A stretch of 31,564 nucleotides of DNA from a virus: the IMG/VR virus record IMGVR_UViG_3300012944_000536, positions 1-31,564 of that record; one strand, 5' to 3'. Of this stretch, positions 23,340-29,071 are shown piece by piece. The first letter of the stretch is position 1, and every line of letters starts with the position of its first letter. The translations under genes were made by a program, and so were the position numbers. The notes under the pieces are model-generated. The model was given only the letters and a program-made list of their open reading frames with translations. It ran no database searches and was not told where the DNA came from.

Positions 23340-23368
23340 ACTATAACATAGTGTTATATCGGTTGCAA
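23340..23368 (-). promoter_or_regulatory. Sigma70-like promoter for the annealing-type gene
   Basis: On the minus strand TTGCAA (-35, 23363-23368), a 17-nt spacer, and TATAGT (-10, 23340-23345; 5 of 6 to consensus). Transcription would start near 23333 and give a leader of about 40 nt before the ATG at 23291. The -35 lies inside the end of the exonuclease gene. The -10 and spacer are covered by a 17-bp palindrome, the expected arrangement for repression. Confidence 0.6.
23342..23358. promoter_or_regulatory. 17-bp palindromic operator
   Basis: TATAACA-TAG-TGTTATA is a perfect 7-bp inverted repeat with a 3-nt centre, overlapping the -10 and spacer of the promoter. The size and AT-rich half-sites suit an XRE-type repressor dimer; an XRE-type gene lies about 2.2 kb upstream in the same block. 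No second copy was seen in the window. Confidence 0.55.
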
Positions 23369-24097
23369 CGTCTCCAGGCCTGGAGGTGGCGGTAACACAA
23401 GGGATTTGCTATTGCCACGGAGGATACGTTGGCCACGGCAGACCATCTCAAAGAGGGCTTTGGTCTTATGAACATCGGCGGCACAATAGTTGATCACTTC
23501 CGCGTAACGGCCTTCGGCCCACAGGCGTGGGGCAATCACTCCAGTCAACGCTTTCGTCCCCAGCCCATTTGCCTGACTAATCGCGTCCAGGGAGTTCACC
23601 CCGCGCTCAAACTTGCCCTGAGGGTCTGCGCGCCAGATTTCAGCCAGGATATCGTAGGACACCGCGCAGAGATCCTTGAACCGATCGCACAACTCGACCA
23701 GCACCCCACTCCGAAAGAGATCCGCGTCGGACTCTGAGAGCCGGAGCGCGTCCGCTTCTTGCCTGAGGAGTCCACGCATCAGCGAGAAGTCGAAGCTTAT
23801 CCCGTTGAAACTCACGAGCAGACAAGCCATTTCTACGAAGGAGGTTATGGTGTCTTCCAGGGTGTGGCGGTCAAAAAAGTGCAGACGACTATCCCCGTAG
23901 GCGTAGTAACAGCCGATGGAGAGTCCCAGGGCCGGCTTGTTCTCCCAGCCAATCTTGACAAAACCATGGGGAAGTACCGGCGGAATACGCAGGGGCCCTT
24001 GGCACTGTTCAGGTGGTTTGCCACAGTAGCGGCAATCGTCTGGACTGCGGAGGCATTCCAAATCAAGGCAGATGATATTGAGTCCGTCGAGTTCCAT
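23354..24097 (-). CDS. DnaQ-like 3'-5' exonuclease (RNase H fold)
   Basis: A 247-aa protein with all three exonuclease motifs. Motif I is CLDLEC with D12 and E14, motif II LVSFNGISFDF with N98 and D103, and motif III NYCAADVHKT with Y204 and D208 (YxxxD form). A small Cys cluster (C22, C25, C32) sits in an insertion after motif I. The layout resembles the stand-alone PolB-type predicted 3'-5' exonucleases rather than a polymerase proofreading domain fused to a polymerase. No polymerase gene is in the window. It starts one base inside the stop of the DUF7694-type gene. A job in phage DNA recombination or repair with the next gene is likely. Confidence 0.85.
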   Translation of the reverse strand: MELDGLNIICLDLECLRSPDDCRYCGKPPEQCQGPLRIPPVLPHGFVKIGWENKPALGLSIGCYYAYGDSRLHFFDRHTLEDTITSFVEMACLLVSFNGISFDFSLMRGLLRQEADALRLSESDADLFRSGVLVELCDRFKDLCAVSYDILAEIWRADPQGKFERGVNSLDAISQANGLGTKALTGVIAPRLWAEGRYAEVINYCAADVHKTKALFEMVCRGQRILRGNSKSLVLPPPPGLETLQPI

Positions 24098-24540
24098 CAG
24101 ATGGTTTCTCCTCCCGCTGTAAAGTCTGGCAGGTAGCTATCGAGATCCACACAGCTATACAGATGCAAACACGCTTTGTGCATATTGACATGTTTACTCT
24201 TCGGTGGCATCACCTGATAGGCAGTACGTTCATCGCCGATAAAGACGCGCTTCACCTGACTCATCTGTTCCCAGGTCGGTATCTTCCCATCACGTCTGGT
24301 GACGGAAAGATGCAGCCAGCGCTGCGCGTCACTGTAGCGTGCACAGGAAACCAGTAATAGCAAGCCTTCGCCCTGATTACGGTATACCCGGCCGTAAGTT
24401 CTGGAGGGTCCCCACGCTTCGAGGCTCTCGCGCCAGCTCGTATGCACAGAGGCCGGGAACCAGTCGGGAAGCGTTACATCCTCGTGGCGAGCATCACCGC
24501 CCACTTTATACGTGCGGCCCTGGAAGTGTATCTCAGCCAC
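24097..24540 (-). CDS. DUF7694-type phage protein
   Basis: A 147-aa protein. I prefer the GTG at 24540, since AGGAG is 7 nt upstream and it overlaps the previous stop by only 8 nt; an ATG at 24564 has a poorer site. The C-terminal half has the pattern I know from DUF7694: LHLSVTRRDGKIPTWEQM, VKRVFIGDERTAYQVMPP, then a KHVN and LHLY element and SYLPDF at the end. The biochemical role of the family is unknown. Such genes are widespread in phage early regions. It is coupled to the exonuclease gene through TGATG overlap. Confidence 0.6.
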   Translation of the reverse strand: MAEIHFQGRTYKVGGDARHEDVTLPDWFPASVHTSWRESLEAWGPSRTYGRVYRNQGEGLLLLVSCARYSDAQRWLHLSVTRRDGKIPTWEQMSQVKRVFIGDERTAYQVMPPKSKHVNMHKACLHLYSCVDLDSYLPDFTAGGETI

Positions 24541-24766
24541 GGCACGGCTCCTGGTGGACAACATAGCCTCTGCTCGGGACAGCCAGCGGTCTTCCTTCCG
24601 GGGTTTCTCGACCTGAGAGCACCCAGACTGCCGGGGCGATTGTGTCGAGTAACAGCACTTCGCCAGCGCTCGTCACGACTTCGACCAGGAGATGGCCACA
24701 CGTGGGACAGTGCCCTGGTTGGAGGACGAGCGGTTTCACTTTGATACGCGGTTTAGGTGTCGCCAT
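24533..24766 (-). CDS. Small Zn-ribbon-like protein, 77 aa
   Basis: It starts at the ATG at 24766, with GGAGG 7 nt upstream; an upstream in-frame extension is rejected because it runs through another gene. The N-terminus is basic (PKPRIKVKPL), then CPTCGH at about 19-24. A second cysteine near the C-terminus (EPCRG) and a histidine just before it could complete a metal site. The middle is strand-rich (LLVEVVTSAGEVLLLD). It is one of several tiny Cys-rich genes in this operon. The function is unknown; nucleic-acid binding is plausible. Confidence 0.55.
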   Translation of the reverse strand: MATPKPRIKVKPLVLQPGHCPTCGHLLVEVVTSAGEVLLLDTIAPAVWVLSGRETPEGRPLAVPSRGYVVHQEPCRG

Positions 24767-24944
24767 GCCACCACCTCCGTACAGACACCAGGAGCGCTTG
24801 TAAAGCCGGCAAGAGTCTTTCGCTTCGCTGGAGACTCTCCTGCCAACGACAAGAGCAGGGCTTGGCGTGTGAGTAGAATTCGCGGCACTGCGGGCAGACG
24901 CGCCAGGTGCCGATTGGATGACGGGTACCACGGACGATAGACAT
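24753..24944 (-). CDS. Small Cys-rich protein, 63 aa
   Basis: It starts at the ATG at 24944, with AAGGA 7 nt upstream. Cysteines are arranged as WRVCPQC and HAKPCSC within about residues 13-32, a likely zinc ribbon or knuckle. A basic amphipathic helix follows (WQESLQRSERLLPALQALL) and the end is tryptophan-rich. It overlaps the next gene by 14 nt. It has no recognised family. The Cys pattern plus basic helix suggests a nucleic-acid or protein contact. Confidence 0.5.
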   Translation of the reverse strand: MSIVRGTRHPIGTWRVCPQCREFYSHAKPCSCRWQESLQRSERLLPALQALLVSVRRWWHGDT

Positions 24945-24954
24945 AGAGAGTTCC

Positions 24955-25158
24955 TTAGTGCGTGAGGGGATCGGTTGCACGAAAAACCTGATACCGCCGC
25001 TCAAGCTCCGTTTCCCAGAGCGCGCGGCTAATCGCCCTGCGGTGTCCTTTGCCACAGGTAATCAGTACCTTGGAACCATCACGCCAGTCGCCGATCGCCT
25101 GCGCCAGGCTAAGGTCCGTATCATCACATGCACAGTCATGGTTGGGATAGCGTTTCAT
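24955..25158 (-). CDS. Hypothetical small protein, 67 aa
   Basis: Its N-terminus has CAC (residues 9-11) and a histidine, and a further CGKGH at about 35-39, perhaps a metal site. The rest is a charged helix (AISRALWETELERRYQVF). GAGG lies about 9 nt before the ATG. It sits in a 10-nt gapped row with the two Cys-rich genes downstream. No family was recognised. Confidence 0.45.
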   Translation of the reverse strand: MKRYPNHDCACDDTDLSLAQAIGDWRDGSKVLITCGKGHRRAISRALWETELERRYQVFRATDPLTH

Positions 25159-25184
25159 TGCCTATACCTCAGATGGCGAGCGGA

Positions 25185-25592
25185 TCAGTGTGGAGGTTCA
25201 TTGGTCAGTCTGGGCAGCTTACGGCCGTTAAAGGGGACATGGGTAAAACGCATCCCGGCTTGCCGCAACAGACGCAATAAATCGCCCATCCACAGTTGGG
25301 TCTGGGCCCCAAAGTCTTTGAGCTGATGCAGCATATGGCCCGTCCCAAGTGCGAGGTCTTTGGCACGCTCGGGGCCTTGCTCGGCGGTTTTGAGACGAAA
25401 GCGAAACCCCAGCGGCAGGGTCTCGTCCTCAACCACCGCATTCCAGGTCGTATAGATCGGATAGGTAAACGCGGCCTCGTGCTCGCTCACCAGCATAATA
25501 GCGCCGGCAAGATCGTATTCCCGGCACAGGAGCTGCATCGCCTGCAGCGCTTCTTGCAGGCGCGGATCCTCGACGGGCCGATCATTGAACAT
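25185..25592 (-). CDS. Hypothetical early protein, 135 aa
   Basis: The ATG at 25592 has AAGGAG 6-7 nt upstream. An opening helix (LQEALQAMQLLCREYDLAG) is followed by strand-like IMLVSEHEAAFTYPIYTTWNAV and a phosphate-contact-like basic stretch (FRFRLKT). The C-terminal half is helical (MGDLLRLLRQAG) with a Pro-rich end. This general layout recurs in uncharacterised phage early proteins. The start overlaps the XRE gene by 11 nt, so it is co-translated with the regulator. Confidence 0.55.
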   Translation of the reverse strand: MFNDRPVEDPRLQEALQAMQLLCREYDLAGAIMLVSEHEAAFTYPIYTTWNAVVEDETLPLGFRFRLKTAEQGPERAKDLALGTGHMLHQLKDFGAQTQLWMGDLLRLLRQAGMRFTHVPFNGRKLPRLTNEPPH

Positions 25593-25926
25593 CGCGCGCT
25601 CCTTTCGCCCGGTCGCCAGCCGCAAGCAAGTCCGCGCTACTGGGCTGTATGCCGTGCTCCAGGAGGAGTTGATAGCACGCCAGTCCTAGCCAGCGCTCGC
25701 TCGCAAACACGTTCGCCCGACAACACACCCCGTCCTTGGGACCGCAATACACGCGCTGCGCCTCAAACCAGGCCGTGAGACGGATGACCGTCGCCATAGA
25801 CATGACAGCCGTATCCCCGTGTTCATAGCGGCTAATCGCCATAGCGGAGACGCCCACCGCCTTGCCAAGGGCCCGCGCGCTGAGGGCAAGTGCGGCACGG
25901 GCCATGCGCAGCTGCGTTGGGCTCAT
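25582..25926 (-). CDS. XRE-family helix-turn-helix regulator
   Basis: A 114-aa protein. Residues 1-50 form a Cro/C1-type HTH: PTQLRMARAALALSARALGKAVGVS, AMAISRYEHGDTAVM, with the recognition helix in AISRYEHG. The C-terminal half has cysteines (YCGPKDGVCC) and helices of unknown role. The ATG at 25926 matches the usual start of this family and leaves 1 nt after the previous stop, but it lacks a clear ribosome binding site; an in-frame ATG at 25947 is possible. It is a candidate to bind the AT-rich palindrome at 23342-23358. Whether it represses or activates cannot be told. Confidence 0.75.
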   Translation of the reverse strand: MSPTQLRMARAALALSARALGKAVGVSAMAISRYEHGDTAVMSMATVIRLTAWFEAQRVYCGPKDGVCCRANVFASERWLGLACYQLLLEHGIQPSSADLLAAGDRAKGARDVQ

Positions 25927-25927
25927 C

Positions 25928-26572
25928 TTATATCGCCAGCGGGTCATCGTCACCCGGCTCGGTGGCGAGATGCGCCGTGACGCGGTGGATCATAGGCTGC
26001 AGATGTTCAAGCGGTGGCGTAACATGCGGTGCTACAGCCGTAGCTACGCCAACAAACACGCCATCACAGAGCTCTGGATCGCACGCACTATTGGGCCAAC
26101 GAGGATCTTCCTGGGCCCCGTGGATACACGGCGGACGATACCTGGCGCCTAAGAGACGCTTGTGTTCGAGATGCACAAGTTTTCGTTCGTTCCGCACACG
26201 GGGATCTGCGCCGTGACGGTGCTCCATCATCCACTGACGGGCTTCCCACCAGAGCATCTGGTGCCCATCGTCAGGATGCGCCATACCGCTATACTGCTGC
26301 AAGAGGTTGTTCGCCCAGACTATGAGCGTGTCGGCGCTATCTTGGCGCTTTTTGCCAGGCTCTCGTAAGGTGACGAACTGCATAGTAACGTGGTTCCCAA
26401 ACGACTGAAGTCCATGCTCCATAAGCCAGCGTAGATGATGCCTAGTGCGTTCTTGCGGGTCGGCAAGGAGGCAATCAGCACAGCGTGGGGGACCTGAGGA
26501 TGAGTGGCCAGTTTGAGGGTGGCGTTGATCGTCTAGCGGGTCGCCAGTGCGGTCTCTAAGCGGAGCGGCCAT
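25928..26572 (-). CDS. Hypothetical protein with scattered Cys/His pairs, 214 aa
   Basis: It starts at the ATG at 26572, with AAAGGAA about 6 nt upstream, and overlaps the end of the initiator-like gene by 17 nt. CADC near residue 32, CIHG near 155 and ACDPELC near 172-178 may bind metal. The centre is helical and aromatic (WWEARQWMMEHRHG). It has no family that I recognise. Its position directly after a replication-type protein suggests a partner role (for instance loader or accessory), but that is only context. Confidence 0.5.
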   Translation of the reverse strand: MAAPLRDRTGDPLDDQRHPQTGHSSSGPPRCADCLLADPQERTRHHLRWLMEHGLQSFGNHVTMQFVTLREPGKKRQDSADTLIVWANNLLQQYSGMAHPDDGHQMLWWEARQWMMEHRHGADPRVRNERKLVHLEHKRLLGARYRPPCIHGAQEDPRWPNSACDPELCDGVFVGVATAVAPHVTPPLEHLQPMIHRVTAHLATEPGDDDPLAI

Positions 26573-27146
26573 GATATTTCCTTTCGTATTCGTAAGCGCG
26601 TTGCAGCCACGTGCGGACAAAACGTTTCCAGCCGCGTGGCTGCGGACGTTTGCGCGGGTGTTCGATGAGATACGCCTCGATCTTACCAAACTCTTTATCC
26701 AGAACCTGCATATTGATACCACCGACGGCATGACTGGTTGCGTTCCACCAGTTGTCATCGTCCAGATACTCAAGAGGTAGTCCAAAACTGAGGATCAAGT
26801 CACGTAGTCCAGGCCAGGTTTCATCACTAAGAGAAGAGGCCTTTGCCCTCGGTGTCACCCCTGACACCTCAGATGTCACCCCTGACACCGTAAACGTCAC
26901 CGTGTAGATGTTGGGTTTCCCGGGGCGGCCATCGGCGGTAGTGAAGATCTCGCCTTTTTTTTCGAGCACGCGGAGCAGGCGTTGTACCTGGCGAGAACTC
27001 AGTCTAGATTTACGGGAGAGCGATGCGACAGAACAACGGGCTATCCCATCAGCATCAGCGTCATCAGCAATGGCAAGCAAGAGCAGTAGTTCACTATTTC
27101 TACAACGAGAGTGTTCCCAGATAGCAGCATAGGGAGAAGCTGGCAT
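26556..27146 (-). CDS. Replication-initiator-like winged-helix protein
   Basis: A 196-aa protein. Residues about 8-85 form a winged helix like the replication-initiator or HTH_36 N-terminal domains of phages: SELLLLLAIADDADADG, CSVASLSRKSRLSSRQVQRLLRVLEKKGEI, then a wing with GRPGKPNIYTV. Residues 86-98 carry a short VSGVT repeat encoded by iteron-like DNA (26851-26889). The C-terminal 95 residues are helical and charged, with a basic end. A DNA-binding N-terminus, a linker encoded by repeats, and a second domain is the plan of lambda O, whose gene contains the origin. AAGGGA is 8 nt before the ATG, in the loop of a small hairpin. Confidence 0.6.
   Translation of the reverse strand: MPASPYAAIWEHSRCRNSELLLLLAIADDADADGIARCSVASLSRKSRLSSRQVQRLLRVLEKKGEIFTTADGRPGKPNIYTVTFTVSGVTSEVSGVTPRAKASSLSDETWPGLRDLILSFGLPLEYLDDDNWWNATSHAVGGINMQVLDKEFGKIEAYLIEHPRKRPQPRGWKRFVRTWLQRAYEYERKYHGRSA
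26851..26889. repeat. Two iteron-like palindromes, candidate replication origin
   Basis: GGTGTCACCCCTGACACC (26851-26868) is a perfect 7-bp dyad with a CCCC centre. The 16-nt TGTCACCCCTGACACC recurs at 26874-26889, exactly 21 bp on, two helical turns. A degenerate half-site (GTCACC) follows near 26895. They encode the VSGVT repeat between the two domains of the initiator-like protein. This placement is the classic design of lambda-type origins, where the initiator binds iterons inside its own gene. Two copies is few, and no clear AT-rich melting region is visible beside them. Confidence 0.45.
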
Positions 27147-27147
27147 G

Positions 27148-27164
27148 ACGTGTTCCCTTCACGT
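27148..27164 (-). promoter_or_regulatory. Hairpin presenting the initiator gene's ribosome binding site
   Basis: ACGTG (27148-27152) and CACGT (27160-27164) pair around a 7-nt loop that is AAGGGAA in the mRNA, that is, the ribosome binding site itself. It could be an operator palindrome or a translational control hairpin. Confidence 0.35.
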
Positions 27165-27178
27165 TTCCCTGATGATAG

Positions 27179-27233
27179 AGGCGCGGCAGCTGGCGGGAAA
27201 TTCCAGCGTTCGGTGATCAACCTAGCCGCGCCT
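27179..27233 (-). other. Candidate structured leader upstream of the initiator gene
   Basis: A 9-bp perfect stem AGGCGCGGC (27179-27187) with GCCGCGCCT (27225-27233) encloses GCTGG/CCAGC (27189-27193 with 27203-27207) and a weak GGT/ACC hairpin (27212-27222). It sits in the 160-nt gap between the micro-gene cluster and the initiator gene, so in the mRNA it is leader. No U-tract follows, which argues against a plain terminator. Confidence 0.4.
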
Positions 27234-27306
27234 TGGTAACGCAAGAGCCTCTACTCTACCACCCTAGTCCCCTTGTGTCTAGGACTTTGTTGTTCTTGTC
27301 CCCTTT

Positions 27307-27456
27307 CTAAAACGGCGGTTCTAACCCAAGCGCCCGTTCGTAGGCCACAAAGTCTTCCGTCACAATGCCCTTATGGCGTGCCAGAAACCATTCGGCATAG
27401 GCAATCACGATACTCAGGCGGCAGGCGTGTTCGACCAGACTCATTGGTGCTGCCAT
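27307..27456 (-). CDS. Micro-gene A of a tandem paralog family, 49 aa
   Basis: The product contains CRLSIVIAYAEWFLARH (from residue 11) and ends DFVAYERALGLEPPF. It shares the core CRLSI-x-x-AYAEW and the tail YERALGL(E/D)(P/L)P with two adjacent genes upstream. AGGGGA is 7 nt before the ATG at 27456. It is the shortest of the three, lacking the central loop (GFFS...) of the others. The same AAAGGGGACA spacer that precedes it also follows its stop, a trace of duplication. The function is unknown. Confidence 0.6.
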   Translation of the reverse strand: MAAPMSLVEHACRLSIVIAYAEWFLARHKGIVTEDFVAYERALGLEPPF

Positions 27457-27469
27457 AGGTGTCCCCTTT

Positions 27470-27637
27470 TTAGAGCGGTGGATCGAGCCCCAGGGCCCGT
27501 TCATACTCCAGCAAGTTGAGGCCGACATCACTATCCGCTGCATAGACACTGAACAGCCCTTTACTCCCGTGCGCCCAGCACCACTCGGCATACGCCACGG
27601 CAATAGCGTAGCGGCATTCTTCTTCGATGTGGCTCAT
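27470..27637 (-). CDS. Micro-gene B of a tandem paralog family, 55 aa
   Basis: The product starts MSHIEEECRYAIAVAYAEW (residues 1-19), then a central CWAHGSKGLFSVYAAD part, then LNLLEYERALGLDPPL. GAGAGGG is about 8 nt before the ATG at 27637. It lies 15 nt after gene C and 13 nt before gene A. The conserved Cys-Arg, the AYAEW motif and the YERALGL tail define the family. The predicted structure is two helices joined by a loop. It is too small for a usual enzyme and could be an inhibitor or partner protein. Confidence 0.6.
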   Translation of the reverse strand: MSHIEEECRYAIAVAYAEWCWAHGSKGLFSVYAADSDVGLNLLEYERALGLDPPL

Positions 27638-27652
27638 GATCGTGGCCCTCTC

Positions 27653-27832
27653 TTAGCATGGGAGATCGAGCCCCATGGCCCGCTCGTAGTCCACGAGGTG
27701 AAATCCGAGTATCTCGTCGTAGGCCTGCGCGCTAAAAAACCCGTCGCTGTCTGGGCCCCAGAGCCATGCGGCGTAGGCCACGCCGATACTCAAGCGGCAT
27801 TCTGCTTCGACGGCACTTATTGGTGTTGCCAC
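27653..27832 (-). CDS. Micro-gene C of a tandem paralog family, 59 aa (GTG start)
   Basis: This gene is short and begins with GTG, so it is easily missed. AGGAG lies 6 nt before the GTG at 27832. The product runs MATPISAVEAECRLSIGVAYAAW (residues 1-23 with the family core), GPDSDGFFSAQAYDEILGF in the centre, and VDYERAMGLDLPC at the end. It aligns along its whole length with gene B and with both ends of gene A. It is the first of the three in transcription order, following a strong inverted repeat (27897-27930). Confidence 0.6.
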   Translation of the reverse strand: MATPISAVEAECRLSIGVAYAAWLWGPDSDGFFSAQAYDEILGFHLVDYERAMGLDLPC

Positions 27833-27896
27833 GCACTTCTCCTTTCTGTATACTAGGCGCTCTCCTCAGATTGAAGCTGAACTGCGTTTAGAGTGG

Positions 27897-27930
27897 ATTA
27901 TCCCCCTGAGGTAACGCGCAGGGGGATGAT
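27897..27930 (-). terminator. Strong inverted repeat after the 276-aa gene, possible terminator or attenuator
   Basis: ATCCCCCTG (27900-27908) pairs perfectly with CAGGGGGAT (27919-27927) around a 10-nt loop, extended by three more pairs or wobbles outside. It lies 23 nt downstream of the 276-aa gene's stop on the minus strand and about 65 nt before micro-gene C. No U-tract follows, so an intrinsic terminator is not clear; an operator or attenuator is equally possible. Confidence 0.4.
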
Positions 27931-27950
27931 TCCACAGAGGTTTCCTTGCC

Positions 27951-28781
27951 TCACGCCGGCGTAGTGGCCAGCACTTCTTCAAACGCAATCTGCTCATTGA
28001 GACACGGGATTTTGACCCCTAACATCTCTTCAGCCTGGCGAATACGGACACATATCGCCATGTAGTCCCGCTCAATCGCCTCCAGGTTGGGCCTGGGCAG
28101 TGCCAGGCGCTTCGTGAGTCGTTCCAACTTGCCCAGATACTCCTTCGCCAGTTCGTCCGCGAGCATCAGGCGATTTGCCTCACTTTGATCCAGGGTAAGG
28201 GTCGAAAGAGTCACACTGCCGCTACTCACAAGTGTGCCCAGGGTGGCGACCTCTTCCAGGGCCGGGGCGTTGCCAAGGCAGAGCCACACGCCTTTCCACA
28301 ATTTATCCACAGACCCTTCGAGGAGGTCTTCCGCGATATTGCGCAGGTCGTGATCAAAGAGACAGTTGGTGCCTAAGTCTTTGAGCTTCCAGGGTTCCAG
28401 GTCTTCATACAAGGCGCGAAACTCTGGCAGCGGGTAGTGGCCAGTCCGCTGTGGTGCGTCGCCTTCATCGCCACTGAGCGTGCACACCGTCTCGCTATAC
28501 TGCACACCGTCAGGCTTGCGGACTTGCACGTTAATGTTGAGCATCAAGCCCTTCTGTTCGGTAGGCGCCGCGGCAATAGCGCGGTAGACGGTGCCATCGT
28601 CGCCTTTCCAGCTACTCCAGTCTCTCAGGACATACGCGATTGCTACTCGCATGGCATCGGGGGTGCCCCGTTCCTTGGGCAGCAGTGCCTCTTTTTCAAG
28701 GCAGCGCAGCCAGTTGGAGACGCGGTCACGATCGGCGAGTGTGACCTTTGGGACGGCTATTTTGATGAGTCGTGGATGCAT
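27951..28781 (-). CDS. Hypothetical early protein, 276 aa
   Basis: AAGGAG is 6 nt before the ATG. The N-terminus (LIKIAVPKVTLADRDRVSNWLRCLEKE) looks like a small helical domain. Residues about 80-95 (LMLNINVQVRKPDG) are strand-like. The C-terminal third is a long helical stretch, likely coiled coil (ADELAKEYLGKLERLTKRLALPRPNLEAIERDYMAICVRIRQAEE, seen from about 210 to 255). I do not recognise a catalytic motif. It lies in the same operon as the AAA+ ATPase and the DUF7192-like protein and could belong to that assembly, but this is guilt by association. Confidence 0.55.
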   Translation of the reverse strand: MHPRLIKIAVPKVTLADRDRVSNWLRCLEKEALLPKERGTPDAMRVAIAYVLRDWSSWKGDDGTVYRAIAAAPTEQKGLMLNINVQVRKPDGVQYSETVCTLSGDEGDAPQRTGHYPLPEFRALYEDLEPWKLKDLGTNCLFDHDLRNIAEDLLEGSVDKLWKGVWLCLGNAPALEEVATLGTLVSSGSVTLSTLTLDQSEANRLMLADELAKEYLGKLERLTKRLALPRPNLEAIERDYMAICVRIRQAEEMLGVKIPCLNEQIAFEEVLATTPA

Positions 28782-28792
28782 GAATGGCTCCT

Positions 28793-28981
28793 TTACTCGT
28801 GATGTGGCAGTTCGTGGCTGATATCGTCGTAGAGATGGCCCTGTAGGCGTGCTAAGGTCTCGAAGATGACGTTAAATGTTTCTTGCTGGTCGACGCCTGT
28901 TGTATGCCTTGCAGCGGAGACGAGAACAATCAGTGTATCAACGGTACGGTGTATCTCTGTTTTCGACAGCGGTGTAGCCAT
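28793..28981 (-). CDS. Small helical protein, 62 aa
   Basis: It starts at the ATG at 28981, with GAGGA about 9 nt upstream. It is mostly helical (KTEIHRTVDTLIVLVSAARH, QQETFNVIFETLARLQGHLYDD) and His-rich at the end. The ATG gives a product that begins MATPLSKTEIHR, a typical small phage early protein start. It is 11 nt before the 276-aa gene. The function is unknown. Confidence 0.5.
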   Translation of the reverse strand: MATPLSKTEIHRTVDTLIVLVSAARHTTGVDQQETFNVIFETLARLQGHLYDDISHELPHHE

Positions 28982-29071
28982 GGGAATCTTTCCTCGTTGT
29001 TCTGTATGCCCCACAGCCACTAGCGTTGCGCATACGCGGTTGCCAGCTACTAGTAACTGCGGGGACTCTGG

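Noticed and set aside
24541-24564. ATG at 24564 as the start of the DUF7694-type gene
   Set aside because: It overlaps the previous gene by 32 nt and has a poor ribosome binding site; GTG at 24540 has AGGAG at ideal spacing.
26894-26903. A third full iteron
   Set aside because: Only a half-site (GTCACC) matches; the other half is missing.
27266-27295. Plus-strand intrinsic terminator (AGTCC/GGACT followed by TTTGTTGTT)
   Set aside because: The stem is only 5 bp with an 11-nt loop, the T-tract is broken, and no plus-strand gene lies upstream for it to serve.
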